Below are positions 8,970 to 17,283 of a DNA stretch of 64,000 nt, one piece after another. Both the position numbers and the translations under genes were made by a program. This stretch comes from UBA9676 sp963741615 (GTDB lineage: Bacteria; Actinomycetota; Actinomycetes; Streptosporangiales; Streptosporangiaceae): positions 186,001-250,000 of the forward strand of contig CAVUIU010000028.1 of the NCBI GenBank assembly GCA_963741615.1. The letters run 5' to 3'. The notes beneath the pieces are model-generated. The model was given only the letters and a program-made list of their open reading frames with translations, searched no databases and had not been told where the DNA came from. Numbering within the stretch: position 1 is the stretch's first letter; each line of letters opens with the position of its first letter.

Positions 8970-10378
8970 GGGGTCGCCCCGCCGGCCGCGAACGGGAGCC
9001 GTGCCGCGACCTCGAAGCCGCCTTCCGCGCGAGGGCCGGCGGTGACCTCCCCGCCGACCGCGGCTGCCCGCTCGGCCATCCCCGTCAGCCCGTGTCCCTC
9101 CCCGGCGGGCTGGGACTCCGCGCCGGCGGGCTGGGATCCCTCCCCGGCGGGCTGGGACTCCGCGCCGGCGGGCTGGGATCCCTCCCCGGCGGGCTGGGAC
9201 TCCGCGCCGGCGGGCTGGGATCCCTCCCCGGCGGGCTGGGACTCCGCGCCGGCGGGCTGGGACCCCCCGCCAGCCTGACTGGCCTGGCTGGCCTGCGCGG
9301 CCCCGCCCCGGTCGTGCCTGTCCATGCGCGGGCTGATCGCCGCCGTCCCGTCCCGGCCGCCGTCGTCGCTGACCCGGATCGTCAGCGCGGCGGGTTCGTA
9401 GCGCAACGACACGGTGGCCCGGGCGGCCTGCCCGGCGTGCCGGAGCACGTTGGTCAGGGACTCCTGCAGGATCCGGTAGGCGGCCTGATCCACGGCCGGT
9501 GGCAACCGCCGCTGCTCGCCCTCGATCTCGACGGTCACCGGGGCGCCGGCCGCGGTCACCGCGTCCTGCAGTACGGGCAGCCGGTCAAGGCCGCCGGTCT
9601 TCGTCGGGCCGTCCCCGTCCGGCGCGCCCGGGCGCAACTGGCCGAGGGAGGCCCGCATGTCACCGAGCGCCTCCTTGCTGGTCTGCCTGATCGCCGTGAG
9701 CGCGCCGCGCAGGTTCTCGTCTCCGCCGCCGAGCAGGTGCAACGCGGAACCGGCCTGCACGGTGATGGTGGCCATGCTGTGCGCGACGGTGTCGTGCAGG
9801 TCCCGCGCGATCCGCAGCCGCTCCTCGGCCACCCGCCGCGCCGCCTCGGCCTCGCGCTCTTCGTTCGCCACCCGGAGGCGCTCGGCCGTCTCGGCCGCCA
9901 GCGCGTGCCTGCCCCGGACGACCTCGCCGAGCGTGATCGCCAGGAACAGCACCACGATCGAGGGCAGGAAGGAGGCGATCAGCGAGATCACACCCTGGCG
10001 GGTGGACCTGCCCACCACGAAGAAGCCGACCGCCATGTAGGCGGCGGGGATGACGATGGCGAGCCGCAGGTACCCGGCGACCGCCGCGTCGTACAGCGGC
10101 AGGGCCAGCAGCGGGGCGGGGGAGATGTTCCGGCGGTGGCCGGTGGAGTAGTACACGAGCAGCAGCACCGAGCAAGCGATCAGCTCGAACCGGGGCCAGC
10201 GGTGCCGTACCAGCACCGGGAGCACCAAGATCCCGCCGAGAACATAGGCGAGCGGGTTGAGCGGGGCCGCGCCGGCGCCGCCGCCCGTCGCCACGCTGAG
10301 CTCGACCGCGATGAGCACCACCACGGCCAGGCCGACGTCGATGAGCCGGATGCCGAGCGGGCCACGCGCTCCCTTCAC
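8966..10378 (-). CDS. Sensor histidine kinase (HisKA_3) with tandem repeats in the ATP-binding domain
   Basis: A 470-residue membrane kinase, partner of the NarL-type regulator that follows. The N-terminal half has several helices (LGIRLIDVGLAVVVLIAVEL onward, ending near IVVLFLAITLGEVV). The dimerisation box is RIARDLHDTVAHSMATITVQ, with the phospho-acceptor His. The ATP-binding domain has YRILQESLTNVLRHA (N box) and RVSDDGGRDG (G1). Between G1 and the later GLTGMAERAAAVGG (G2) lie about 90 extra residues, including four copies of a 14-residue SQPAGAESQPAGEG unit. A GTG at 10378 is taken as start because upstream residues look non-coding; the SD is weak. Confidence 0.88.
   Translation of the reverse strand: MKGARGPLGIRLIDVGLAVVVLIAVELSVATGGGAGAAPLNPLAYVLGGILVLPVLVRHRWPRFELIACSVLLLVYYSTGHRRNISPAPLLALPLYDAAVAGYLRLAIVIPAAYMAVGFFVVGRSTRQGVISLIASFLPSIVVLFLAITLGEVVRGRHALAAETAERLRVANEEREAEAARRVAEERLRIARDLHDTVAHSMATITVQAGSALHLLGGGDENLRGALTAIRQTSKEALGDMRASLGQLRPGAPDGDGPTKTGGLDRLPVLQDAVTAAGAPVTVEIEGEQRRLPPAVDQAAYRILQESLTNVLRHAGQAARATVSLRYEPAALTIRVSDDGGRDGTAAISPRMDRHDRGGAAQASQASQAGGGSQPAGAESQPAGEGSQPAGAESQPAGEGSQPAGAESQPAGEGSQPAGAESQPAGEGHGLTGMAERAAAVGGEVTAGPRAEGGFEVAARLPFAAGGATP
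9096..9263. repeat. 42-bp tandem repeat in the histidine kinase gene
   Basis: Four head-to-tail 42-bp copies starting at 9096, 9138, 9180 and 9222, nearly identical, each encoding 14 residues. The period keeps frame. Each 42-bp unit is itself made of two related halves built on CCGGCGGGCTGGGA. Confidence 0.93.
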
Positions 10379-10532
10379 GCGGCCACCGTACGCGACGCGG
10401 GCAGCGGCGGGAAATGGCTCACCTCCGCGGCGGGCCGGCGCCGAATCGCGGAGCTGCGCGTGCCCGGTCATGATTCGGTAAACCCCAGCGGCGGGACGGC
10501 CGGCCGGGAGCTTGTGGTGACACGATCGGCGG

Positions 10533-12143
10533 ATGGGACAACGCCCGATCCGGCCCGCCTTCGCGGCGATCCTGCCCGCGACCCCGGGGCCGGCTCCGCT
10601 GCTGACGATTGCCGTGCTGGCGATTGCCCTGCTCGCCGCCGGCTGCAGTGCGGCCGGGCGCGGCGGCGCCGCCGGATCCACCCAGTCAGGGGGCGCGGGC
10701 CGGGCCTCCGGGAGCCCCGCGGCCGCGGCGCTCCCCTTCCCGGCCGCCGAGAACAGCGCAGCCGGGACCAGCGGCTGGTACATCACCCATCTGGGCGCGC
10801 AGGACGCGATCGAGGGTTTCGCGGACCGGGTCAGCGTGCTCCCCGGCCAGTCGTTCCGCCTGTACGTGTCCACCACGGCGGCGGGATTTCGCGTGCAGGC
10901 GTTCCGGATGGGCTGGTATCACGGCACGCGGGCGCGGCAGGTGTGGGCATCGGGCCGGGTGGCCGGGCAGGTACAGCCCGCGCCGCGGATCAGCCCGGCG
11001 ACCCGGATGGTGACCGCCCCGTGGCGGCCGAGCCTGACCGTCTCCACCGCGGGCTGGCCGCCGGGCGCGTACCTGCTGCGGCTGGACGCCGCCAGCGGCC
11101 AGCGGTACGTGCCGATAACCGTGCGCTCGCCATCGACCGTCGGCAAGGTCGTGCTGGTGCTCGGGGTGACCACCTGGCAGGCATACAACCTGTGGGGCGG
11201 ATACGACCTCTATGACGGCCCGCAGGGCTTCAACGACCGTGCCTACCAGGTCACCTTCGACCGGCCCTACGCCGGAAACGGCGCGATGACGTTTCTCGCC
11301 TTCGACCAGGCGCCCATCGCGCTCGCGGAGCGGACCGCGGGGCTGCCGCTCGCCTACGAGACCGATACCGACATCGCCGCCGACCCCGGGCTCCTGAAGG
11401 GGGCACGGGCGGTGATCTCGCTGGGTCACGACGAGTACTACTCGGCGTCCATGCGCCGGGCGCTGCTCGATGCCCGCGACGCCGGGACCAACCTGGCCTT
11501 CCTCGGGGCGAACGCGATGTACCGGCACATCAGGCTCGCCTCATCGCCGCTCGGCCCCGACCGGACGGTGATCTGCTACAAGATCGCCTCGCTGGACCCG
11601 ATGTCCGGCAAGGACAACGCCGCCACCACGCAGAACTGGCGGGACCCGCCCGACCCGCGGCCGGAAAGCGTGATCACCGGGGTCTTCTACGAGTGCAATC
11701 CGGTGAGCGCGCCCTATGTGGTGTTCGACCCGGAGAACTGGATCTTCGCCGGGACCGGGGTGCACCGGGGGACCTCGTTCCCCGGCCTGGTCGGGCCGGA
11801 GTACGACCGGGTCAACCCGGCCGTCCCCTTCCCGCGCCCGCTGGAGGTGCTCGCGCACTCCCCGCTGGTCTGTGACGGCGTGCACAGCTACTCCGACTCC
11901 GCCTATTACACGGTGGCCAGCGGCGCCGGGGTGTTCGCGGCCGGCACGATGCGCTGGGTGTGTGCGATGCGGGTGCCGCACTGCGGCCACGGGGTCAGCC
12001 GCGCCGCGCGGGCCTTTGTGGACCGGGCAACCCAGAACCTGCTGCGGGCTTTCGCCGCCGGGCCCGCCGGGCGGGCCCACCCCGCGCGGAGCAACCTGGC
12101 CGCCGCCCGGCCGGCCCGCGGCTCGCCGTTCGAGGGAACCTAG
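10533..12143 (+). CDS. Lipoprotein with N,N-dimethylformamidase beta-subunit-like domain
   Basis: A 536-residue exported protein. The signal peptide ends in LLAAGCSAAG, a good lipobox, followed by a Gly/Ser/Ala linker. Residues ~65-165 form a beta domain (DRVSVLPGQSFRLYVST). The C-terminal domain has the hallmark block ISLGHDEYYSASMRRALLDA then GTNLAFLGANAMYRHIR, seen in the large subunit of N,N-dimethylformamidase and many uncharacterised actinobacterial exported proteins. A real formamidase is cytoplasmic and paired with a small subunit. This one is lipid-anchored and alone, so the domain probably serves another role, such as a glutaminase-like fold acting on the cell surface. Confidence 0.75.
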   Translation: MGQRPIRPAFAAILPATPGPAPLLTIAVLAIALLAAGCSAAGRGGAAGSTQSGGAGRASGSPAAAALPFPAAENSAAGTSGWYITHLGAQDAIEGFADRVSVLPGQSFRLYVSTTAAGFRVQAFRMGWYHGTRARQVWASGRVAGQVQPAPRISPATRMVTAPWRPSLTVSTAGWPPGAYLLRLDAASGQRYVPITVRSPSTVGKVVLVLGVTTWQAYNLWGGYDLYDGPQGFNDRAYQVTFDRPYAGNGAMTFLAFDQAPIALAERTAGLPLAYETDTDIAADPGLLKGARAVISLGHDEYYSASMRRALLDARDAGTNLAFLGANAMYRHIRLASSPLGPDRTVICYKIASLDPMSGKDNAATTQNWRDPPDPRPESVITGVFYECNPVSAPYVVFDPENWIFAGTGVHRGTSFPGLVGPEYDRVNPAVPFPRPLEVLAHSPLVCDGVHSYSDSAYYTVASGAGVFAAGTMRWVCAMRVPHCGHGVSRAARAFVDRATQNLLRAFAAGPAGRAHPARSNLAAARPARGSPFEGT

Positions 12144-12217
12144 CGGCCGCGGGCAGGGCGGCCTCTCTTACCGCCACCGGACATGTGCGGGAGGCGTGCT
12201 GCTGGCAGGATCGCGGT

Positions 12218-12766
12218 GTGGCCTTCGACGAACTGGACCAGCGGATCGTGGGTGCCCTGGTCGAGAACGCCCGCGCCACCTACTCGCGGATCGGCGAGCG
12301 GGTGGGGCTGTCGGCGCCCGCTGTCAAGCGCCGGGTCGACCGGCTGCGCGCCACCGGCGCGATCACCGGGTTCTCGGCCAGGGTGGATCCCGCCGCACTC
12401 GGCTGGACGACCGAGGCCTACGTCGAGCTGTTCTGCAGCGGGCGAACGTCACCCGCGGACATCGGCGCCGCCGTGAGCAGGTACCCGGAGGTGACGGGGG
12501 CGGCCACGATCACCGGGGAGGCGGATGCGCTGCTGCACATCCGGGCCGCCGACGTCCGCCACTTCGAGCGGGTGGTCGAGCGGATCGGCGCCGAGCCCTT
12601 CGTTGTCCGGACCCGGAGCGTGATCGTGCTCTCCCGGCTGGTGAGCCGGGCCGGCTTCCTGGCTCCCGGGCCGGGCGGGCCAGGAGCGGGCGGGCCAGGA
12701 GCGGGCGGGCCAGGAGCGGGCGGGCCAGGAGCGGGCGGGCCAGGAGCGGGCGGGCACGGTACATGA
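12218..12766 (+). CDS. Lrp/AsnC-family transcriptional regulator with repeat tail
   Basis: A 182-residue regulator. The HTH is FDELDQRIVGALVENARATY followed by SRIGERVGLSAPAVKRRVDR; the RAM-like ligand domain follows (GWTTEAYVELFCSG, ATITGEADALLHIRA). Lrp/AsnC proteins bind amino acids and control their metabolism. The normal fold ends near SRLVSRAG; after it is a 30-residue tail of five GPGAG-type repeats. The start GTG at 12218 puts the HTH at the N-terminus as in the family; earlier frame belongs to the preceding gene's shadow. Confidence 0.88.
   Translation: MAFDELDQRIVGALVENARATYSRIGERVGLSAPAVKRRVDRLRATGAITGFSARVDPAALGWTTEAYVELFCSGRTSPADIGAAVSRYPEVTGAATITGEADALLHIRAADVRHFERVVERIGAEPFVVRTRSVIVLSRLVSRAGFLAPGPGGPGAGGPGAGGPGAGGPGAGGPGAGGHGT
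12677..12751. repeat. 15-bp tandem repeat in the AsnC tail
   Basis: Five exact copies of the unit GGGCCAGGAGCGGGC at 12677, 12692, 12707, 12722 and 12737, encoding a Gly/Pro/Ala-rich tail at the C-terminus of the Lrp/AsnC protein. Confidence 0.95.
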
Positions 12767-12858
12767 GCGTCCCCGGCTGGTATGGGACCTCATCGGCGAT
12801 TCGCGGTAATTTCGGAAAACTCGGCTGCTGACCTGCATGACCGGCTAGAGTCGCACGC

Positions 12859-13053
12859 ATGCGCGACCAGGATGAGGCTGACACCTCCGGCAGCACGGCC
12901 CAGTTCCGTGCCTTTGTCAACCGGTCCAAGGGCGCGGACGGAACCCAGCCCTGGACCATGAACGCCCCCCGCAACCAGGTGGCCAAGCTCGCCGCCGTCG
13001 CGGTCGGGGTGGCGATCCTGCTCGCCATCGTCGCGTTCCTGTTCATCGGCTAG
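12859..13053 (+). CDS. Small tail-anchored membrane protein
   Basis: A 64-residue protein with a polar N-terminal half (MRDQDEADTSGSTAQFRAF) and one C-terminal transmembrane helix (KLAAVAVGVAILLAIVAFLF). Function unknown. It converges on the kdpE-like gene and overlaps it by four bases: both stop codons lie within one CTAG. Confidence 0.65.
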   Translation: MRDQDEADTSGSTAQFRAFVNRSKGADGTQPWTMNAPRNQVAKLAAVAVGVAILLAIVAFLFIG

Positions 13054-13077
13054 CGCCCGGCTTCATCGGCTAGCGCC
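13042..13077. repeat. Duplicated stop-codon segment
   Basis: TTCATCGGCTAGCGCC occurs at 13042-13057 and again at 13062-13077. The first copy contains the stops of both convergent genes; the second lies inside the last codons of the kdpE-like gene. Confidence 0.8.
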
Positions 13078-13778
13078 GCGTCTCGTTGCTGCGTATCGTC
13101 ATCCGGCTGATAGCGGTAGCCCATGCCGGGCTCGGTGCGCAGCCAGCGCGGCCTGGCCGGGTCCGGCTCCAGCTTCCTGCGCAGCTGGGTCATGTAGAGA
13201 CGCAGGTTGCCGGTCGCGTCGGCGTAGCCGGGCCCCCACACCTCGGCCAGCAGCTGGCGCTGGCTCAGCAGCTTGCCCGGGTGACGGAGCAGGACCTCCA
13301 GCAGATGCCATTCGGTCGGGGTGAGCCGGATGTCTGTCCCGTCCGGCCGGACCACCCGTTTGGCCGCGAGGTCGACGACCAGGTCGCCGAGCGTAAGCTG
13401 CGGCGTCTCCTCGGCGGGGGTGGCCCGTCTGGCGGCGGCCCGCATCCGGGCGAGCAGCTCGTCCATGCCGAACGGTTTGGTGACGTAGTCGTCCGCGCCC
13501 GCGTCCAGCGCCTCCACCTTGTCGGTGCTGTCGGCCCGGCCCGACAGGACGATGATGGGGACGCTGGTCCAGCCGCGCAGCCCGCCGATGACCTCCACCC
13601 CATCCAGGTCCGGCAGGCCGAGGTCGAGGATGACCAGGTCCGGCGGGTGCCGGGCGGCCGTCTGCAGTGCCTGCCCGCCGGTGGCGGCCGTGTCTACCTC
13701 GTATCCGCGCACCCGCAGGTTGATCCTCAGCGCGCGCAGGATCTGTGGCTCATCATCGACGACCAGAACGCGGGTCAC
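13050..13778 (-). CDS. kdpE: KdpE-type response regulator
   Basis: A 242-residue OmpR-family regulator. The receiver has VVDDEPQILRALRINLRVRG, phospho-acceptor Asp in VILDLGLPDLDG, and the Lys in YVTKPFGMDELL. The winged helix ends RTEPGMGYRYQ, characteristic of KdpE. It is translated with the KdpD-type kinase (GTGA overlap) and is expected to activate kdpFABC when K+ is low or osmolarity high. A paralog sits at 17.3-18.0 kb. Confidence 0.9.
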   Translation of the reverse strand: MTRVLVVDDEPQILRALRINLRVRGYEVDTAATGGQALQTAARHPPDLVILDLGLPDLDGVEVIGGLRGWTSVPIIVLSGRADSTDKVEALDAGADDYVTKPFGMDELLARMRAAARRATPAEETPQLTLGDLVVDLAAKRVVRPDGTDIRLTPTEWHLLEVLLRHPGKLLSQRQLLAEVWGPGYADATGNLRLYMTQLRRKLEPDPARPRWLRTEPGMGYRYQPDDDTQQRDAALADEAGR

Positions 13779-16438
13779 GTGGCCAGCCTGCCACCCTCAG
13801 CGGTGGCCGGGGGCGCTACCGGCGCTACCGGCGCGTCCGGCGGGGAAGGGGCGTCGCCGCGTTCACGTCGCCCCGGGTCGCCCTGGACTGGGTGCTCCGG
13901 CACCGGGGCCGCGGGCAGGGACAGCGCCATGGTCAGCCCGCCGCCCGGGGTCTCCTCGGGCTCGAGCGTGCCGCCCATGGCCTCGGTGAGACCACGGGAC
14001 AACGCCAGGCCGAGCCCGACGCCGGTGGTGTTGTCGGTGTCGCCGAGCCGCTGGAAGGGGACGAACACACGGCCGCGATCCGGCTCGGGGATGCCGGGTC
14101 CCCGGTCCGCCACCCGCAGTTCCACCCGGTCGCCGAGCGCGCTCGCGGTCAGCAGCGGTGGCTGGCCGGCGGGGGAGTAGCGGAGTGCGTTGGTGGTCAG
14201 GTTGACGATGACCCGCTCCAGGATCGCGGGGTCGACCTGGACCTCGGGCAGCGAGTCGGCGATCTCCACCACGATCTGCCGGCTGGCCGGGCCCAGGTCG
14301 TCGAGCGCCCGCGCCACGATCTCCTCCAGGCCGGCCGGGCGGGGGAAGATCGACAGCGCCCCGGCCTGGAGCCTGCTCATGTCGAGGAGGTTGTCCACGA
14401 GGTGGGCGAGGCGGTCCAGCGACTCGTCCGCCGTCGCGAGCAGTTCGTCGCGGTCCTCATCGGCCCACAGGATGTCCGGTGAGCGCAGGCTGGTGACGGC
14501 CGCCTTCGCCGAGGCCAGAGGGGTGCGCAGGTCATGGCTGACCGCCGCGAGCAGCGCCGTGCGCATCCGGTCGGCTTCGGCGATGGGGCGGGCCGCCTCG
14601 GCCTGGGCGGCGAGGCGCTGCTGGTCCAGGGCGACCCCCGCGTAGGCGGCGAAGGCGCCGAGCACCCGGCGGTCGGTGGCAGAGACCGTCGGGCCGCGCA
14701 GGGCCAGCGCCAGCGTCTCGGTGATTGGTACCTCGACATCGGCCTCTTCGGGCGTTGCGAGAGGCGGCCCGCCTGAGTGCGCGACGGCCTTCCACTCACT
14801 CACCGGTGCCGGGGGGGTCCTGCCGTCCGGTCCCGCGTGGCATTCCAGCAGCGTGACCGAGTCCATGCCGAACGCCTCGCGGACCCGGTCGAGCACGGCC
14901 GTCACGGCGTGCTCGCCGCGCAGCACGCTGCCCGCGGTGGTCGCGAGCAGCTGCGACTCGGCGCTGGCTCGCGCCGCCTGGCGGGTGCGCTTGGCGGCCA
15001 GGTCCACCACCGAGCTGACCAGGAGCGCCACCACGACGAAGACGCCAAGCGCGAGGACGTTGTTGGCCTCGGCAATGGTGAACTTGTGGATCGGCGGGGT
15101 GAAATAGTAGTTGAGGAGCAGCGACCCCGCGACCGCTGCCAGCAGCGCGGGCAGGAAGCCGCCGACCAGCGCCACCACGATGACGGCCACCAGGAAGATC
15201 AGCACGTCACTGGTCAGGTTGAGCTGGCCGCGCAGGGCCACGAGCGCGAGCGTGAGCAGCGGTGCGAGCGCGACGGCCAGCAGGTACCCCATCAGCCGCC
15301 GCCGCAGCGGGAGGCCGCCCCGGCTGCTCGGCAGCCCGCGGCCGCGCCCCATGTGCGCGTGGGTGACGATGTGCACGTCGATGTCCCCGGAGCCGCGGAG
15401 GGTGCGGACGCCGATCCCCGGCCCGGTGAGCATGGCCGACAGCCAGGAGCGCCGGCTTGCTCCGAGCACCAGCTGGGTGGCGTTCTCGGCCCGGGCGAAG
15501 GTGAGCAGCGCCTCCGGGATGTTGTCGCCGACCACCTGGTGGTAGCTACCGCCGAGCGACTCGGCCAGCCGCCGCTGGCCGGCCAGGGCCGCCGGGTCGG
15601 CGCCGGTGAGCCCGTCGGAGCGGGTGACGTGCACGGCGAGCAGGTCGCCGCCCGAGGACCGGGCGGCGATCCTGGCGGCGCGGCGGATCAGCGTATCGCC
15701 CTCGGGGCCGCCGGTGAGCGCGACCACCACCCGCTCCCTGGCCTCCCACGTGTCCTGGATGTGATGTTCCGTACGGTAGCGCTGCAGGCCCTCGTCCACC
15801 TTGTCGGCCAGCCACAGCAGGGCCAGCTCGCGCAGGGCGGTCAGGTTCCCGGTCCGGAAGTAGTTGGTCAGCGCCGCGTCGATCTTCTCCGGCGGGTAGA
15901 TGTTCCCGTGGGCCATCCGGCGCCGCAGCGCCTCCGGCGTCATGTCGACGAGCTCGACCTGGTCGGCTGCCCGGACGATGGCGTCGGGAAGGGTCTCGCG
16001 CTGCGGCACGCCGGTGATCTTCTCGACGACGTCGTTGAGCGATTCCAGGTGCTGGATGTTGACGGTGGAGATGACGTCGATGCCGGCGTCCAGCAGATCC
16101 TCCACGTCCTGCCAGCGCTTGCTGTTGCGGGAGCCGGGCACGTTGGTGTGGGCCAGTTCGTCGACGAGCGCGACCTGCGGCTTGCGGGCCAGCGCGGCGG
16201 CGAGATCCATCTCCTCGAAGGTGGCGCCGCGGTAGGCGATCCGGGTCCGCGGCACGACCTCCAGCCCGCCGATCAGGTCGGCGGTGTGCTTGCGCCCGTG
16301 GGTCTCCACGAAGCCCACGACCACGTCGGTGCCGCGTTCGGCGCGCCGGTGGCCCTCGCCAAGCATGGCGAAGGTCTTGCCCACGCCCGCGGCGTTGCCG
16401 AGATAGATCCGGAGCTTTCCCCGGTCGTCCTGGCTCAT
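13775..16438 (-). CDS. kdpD: KdpD-type K+/turgor sensor histidine kinase
   Basis: An 887-residue protein with the full KdpD order: N-terminal ATP-binding domain with Walker A-like GNAAGVGKT (most KdpD proteins have GAAPGVGKT) and VALVDELAHTNVPGSRNSKR; a USP-like domain; four close helices (LLAVALAPLLTLALVALRG onward); a GAF region; the phospho-acceptor His in VSHDLRTPLASAKAAV; and an ATPase domain with VADRGPGIPEPDRGRVF and GVGLGLALSRGL. It senses low K+ and phosphorylates KdpE. The ATG at 16438 has AGGGAGACG before it and gives the usual length. It is transcribed in the same direction as kdpFABC but separated by an oppositely oriented gene. Confidence 0.93.
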   Translation of the reverse strand: MSQDDRGKLRIYLGNAAGVGKTFAMLGEGHRRAERGTDVVVGFVETHGRKHTADLIGGLEVVPRTRIAYRGATFEEMDLAAALARKPQVALVDELAHTNVPGSRNSKRWQDVEDLLDAGIDVISTVNIQHLESLNDVVEKITGVPQRETLPDAIVRAADQVELVDMTPEALRRRMAHGNIYPPEKIDAALTNYFRTGNLTALRELALLWLADKVDEGLQRYRTEHHIQDTWEARERVVVALTGGPEGDTLIRRAARIAARSSGGDLLAVHVTRSDGLTGADPAALAGQRRLAESLGGSYHQVVGDNIPEALLTFARAENATQLVLGASRRSWLSAMLTGPGIGVRTLRGSGDIDVHIVTHAHMGRGRGLPSSRGGLPLRRRLMGYLLAVALAPLLTLALVALRGQLNLTSDVLIFLVAVIVVALVGGFLPALLAAVAGSLLLNYYFTPPIHKFTIAEANNVLALGVFVVVALLVSSVVDLAAKRTRQAARASAESQLLATTAGSVLRGEHAVTAVLDRVREAFGMDSVTLLECHAGPDGRTPPAPVSEWKAVAHSGGPPLATPEEADVEVPITETLALALRGPTVSATDRRVLGAFAAYAGVALDQQRLAAQAEAARPIAEADRMRTALLAAVSHDLRTPLASAKAAVTSLRSPDILWADEDRDELLATADESLDRLAHLVDNLLDMSRLQAGALSIFPRPAGLEEIVARALDDLGPASRQIVVEIADSLPEVQVDPAILERVIVNLTTNALRYSPAGQPPLLTASALGDRVELRVADRGPGIPEPDRGRVFVPFQRLGDTDNTTGVGLGLALSRGLTEAMGGTLEPEETPGGGLTMALSLPAAPVPEHPVQGDPGRRERGDAPSPPDAPVAPVAPPATAEGGRLAT

Positions 16439-16628
16439 CGTCTCCCTGCCGCCCGCGAGATTGTGCCTGCTCATACCAGTGTGCCCGGTCCGGCGATGGC
16501 GAGCGGACCACGGGCGGCCGGCCGGCCAAACCCTAACGCGATCCATGCGCCCAGCCCGTGCAACCTGCCCATAGGACCTGCCTGTGCGACCTGCCCATGT
16601 GGCGGCCCCGTGCCCTAGGCTGGCGGCC

Positions 16629-17201
16629 GTGGCGAAGACGCCGGACGAGATGCTGGGCGCGGTCAGCGAGTCACTGGCGCAGCGGACCGGGCGGCCACTG
16701 GCGGAATGGGTGGCGCTCGTGCAGGCGTCGGGGATCGACCCGCTCGACCAGAACGCGGTGCGCGGCTGGCTGCGCTCCGCGCATGGCCTCCCGCAGAACA
16801 GCCAGTGGGCGGTCGCCGACGCCGCGGCGCGCGCGGCGGGCTGGGTGCGGCCGAGCGTCGCCGAGTACATCGACAGCCAGTACGCGGGCCCGAAGGCGGC
16901 GCTGCGCCCGATCTACGACGCCCTCGCGGCCGCGGCCGCAGAGTTCGGCGACGACGTGAGTATCGAGGGCCGCGGCAGCTACACGCCGTTCGTCCGGGGT
17001 CGGCAGTTCGCCGCCGTCGCCGCGGCGACCCGGGACCGGGTGGATCTCGGGCTGCGCTTCACGGAGCCGCCGCCGGACGGCCGCCTGCAGCGGGCCAGCG
17101 GGCCCGGCCAGGCCACCCACAAGATCGCCCTGCGGAGCGTGGCCGAGGTGGACGGCCAGGTGCTGCACCTGCTCCGGCTGGCTCACGAGCAGAACCCCTG
17201 A
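16629..17201 (+). CDS. DUF4287/DUF5655-domain protein
   Basis: A 190-residue protein starting VAKTPDEMLGAVSESLAQRT, which matches the DUF4287 pattern, followed by a C-terminal domain (AGPKAALRPIYDALAAAAAE, then RGSYTPFVRGRQFAAVAA) of the DUF5655 type. The molecular role is unknown; members are widespread soluble proteins in actinobacteria. It is inserted, in opposite orientation, between kdpD and the second KdpE-like gene. The GTG at 16629 is the most sensible start. Confidence 0.72.
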   Translation: MAKTPDEMLGAVSESLAQRTGRPLAEWVALVQASGIDPLDQNAVRGWLRSAHGLPQNSQWAVADAAARAAGWVRPSVAEYIDSQYAGPKAALRPIYDALAAAAAEFGDDVSIEGRGSYTPFVRGRQFAAVAAATRDRVDLGLRFTEPPPDGRLQRASGPGQATHKIALRSVAEVDGQVLHLLRLAHEQNP

Positions 17202-17216
17202 CCGGGAGCCCGGCGA

Positions 17217-17261
17217 GGCGGGCCGGTGACGCGTACGGGGGGTTTGCGTCACCGGCCCGCC
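17217..17261. terminator. Strong bidirectional terminator hairpin
   Basis: A perfect 16-bp inverted repeat, GGCGGGCCGGTGACGC at 17217-17232 and its complement at 17246-17261, with a 13-base loop. It lies exactly between convergent genes, so it likely stops transcription from both sides. Confidence 0.75.
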
Positions 17262-17283
17262 GGTCCGGGCTGCGTTCCGCACC

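Noticed and set aside
9096..9263. CRISPR-like array
   Set aside because: Copies are contiguous with no spacers and are translated in frame in a kinase.
12677..12751. CRISPR or intergenic satellite
   Set aside because: 15-bp contiguous repeat inside the coding tail of an AsnC regulator.
14777..16618. 613-codon forward frame opposite kdpD
   Set aside because: Gly/Arg/His-rich shadow with no domain; the opposite strand encodes a complete KdpD.
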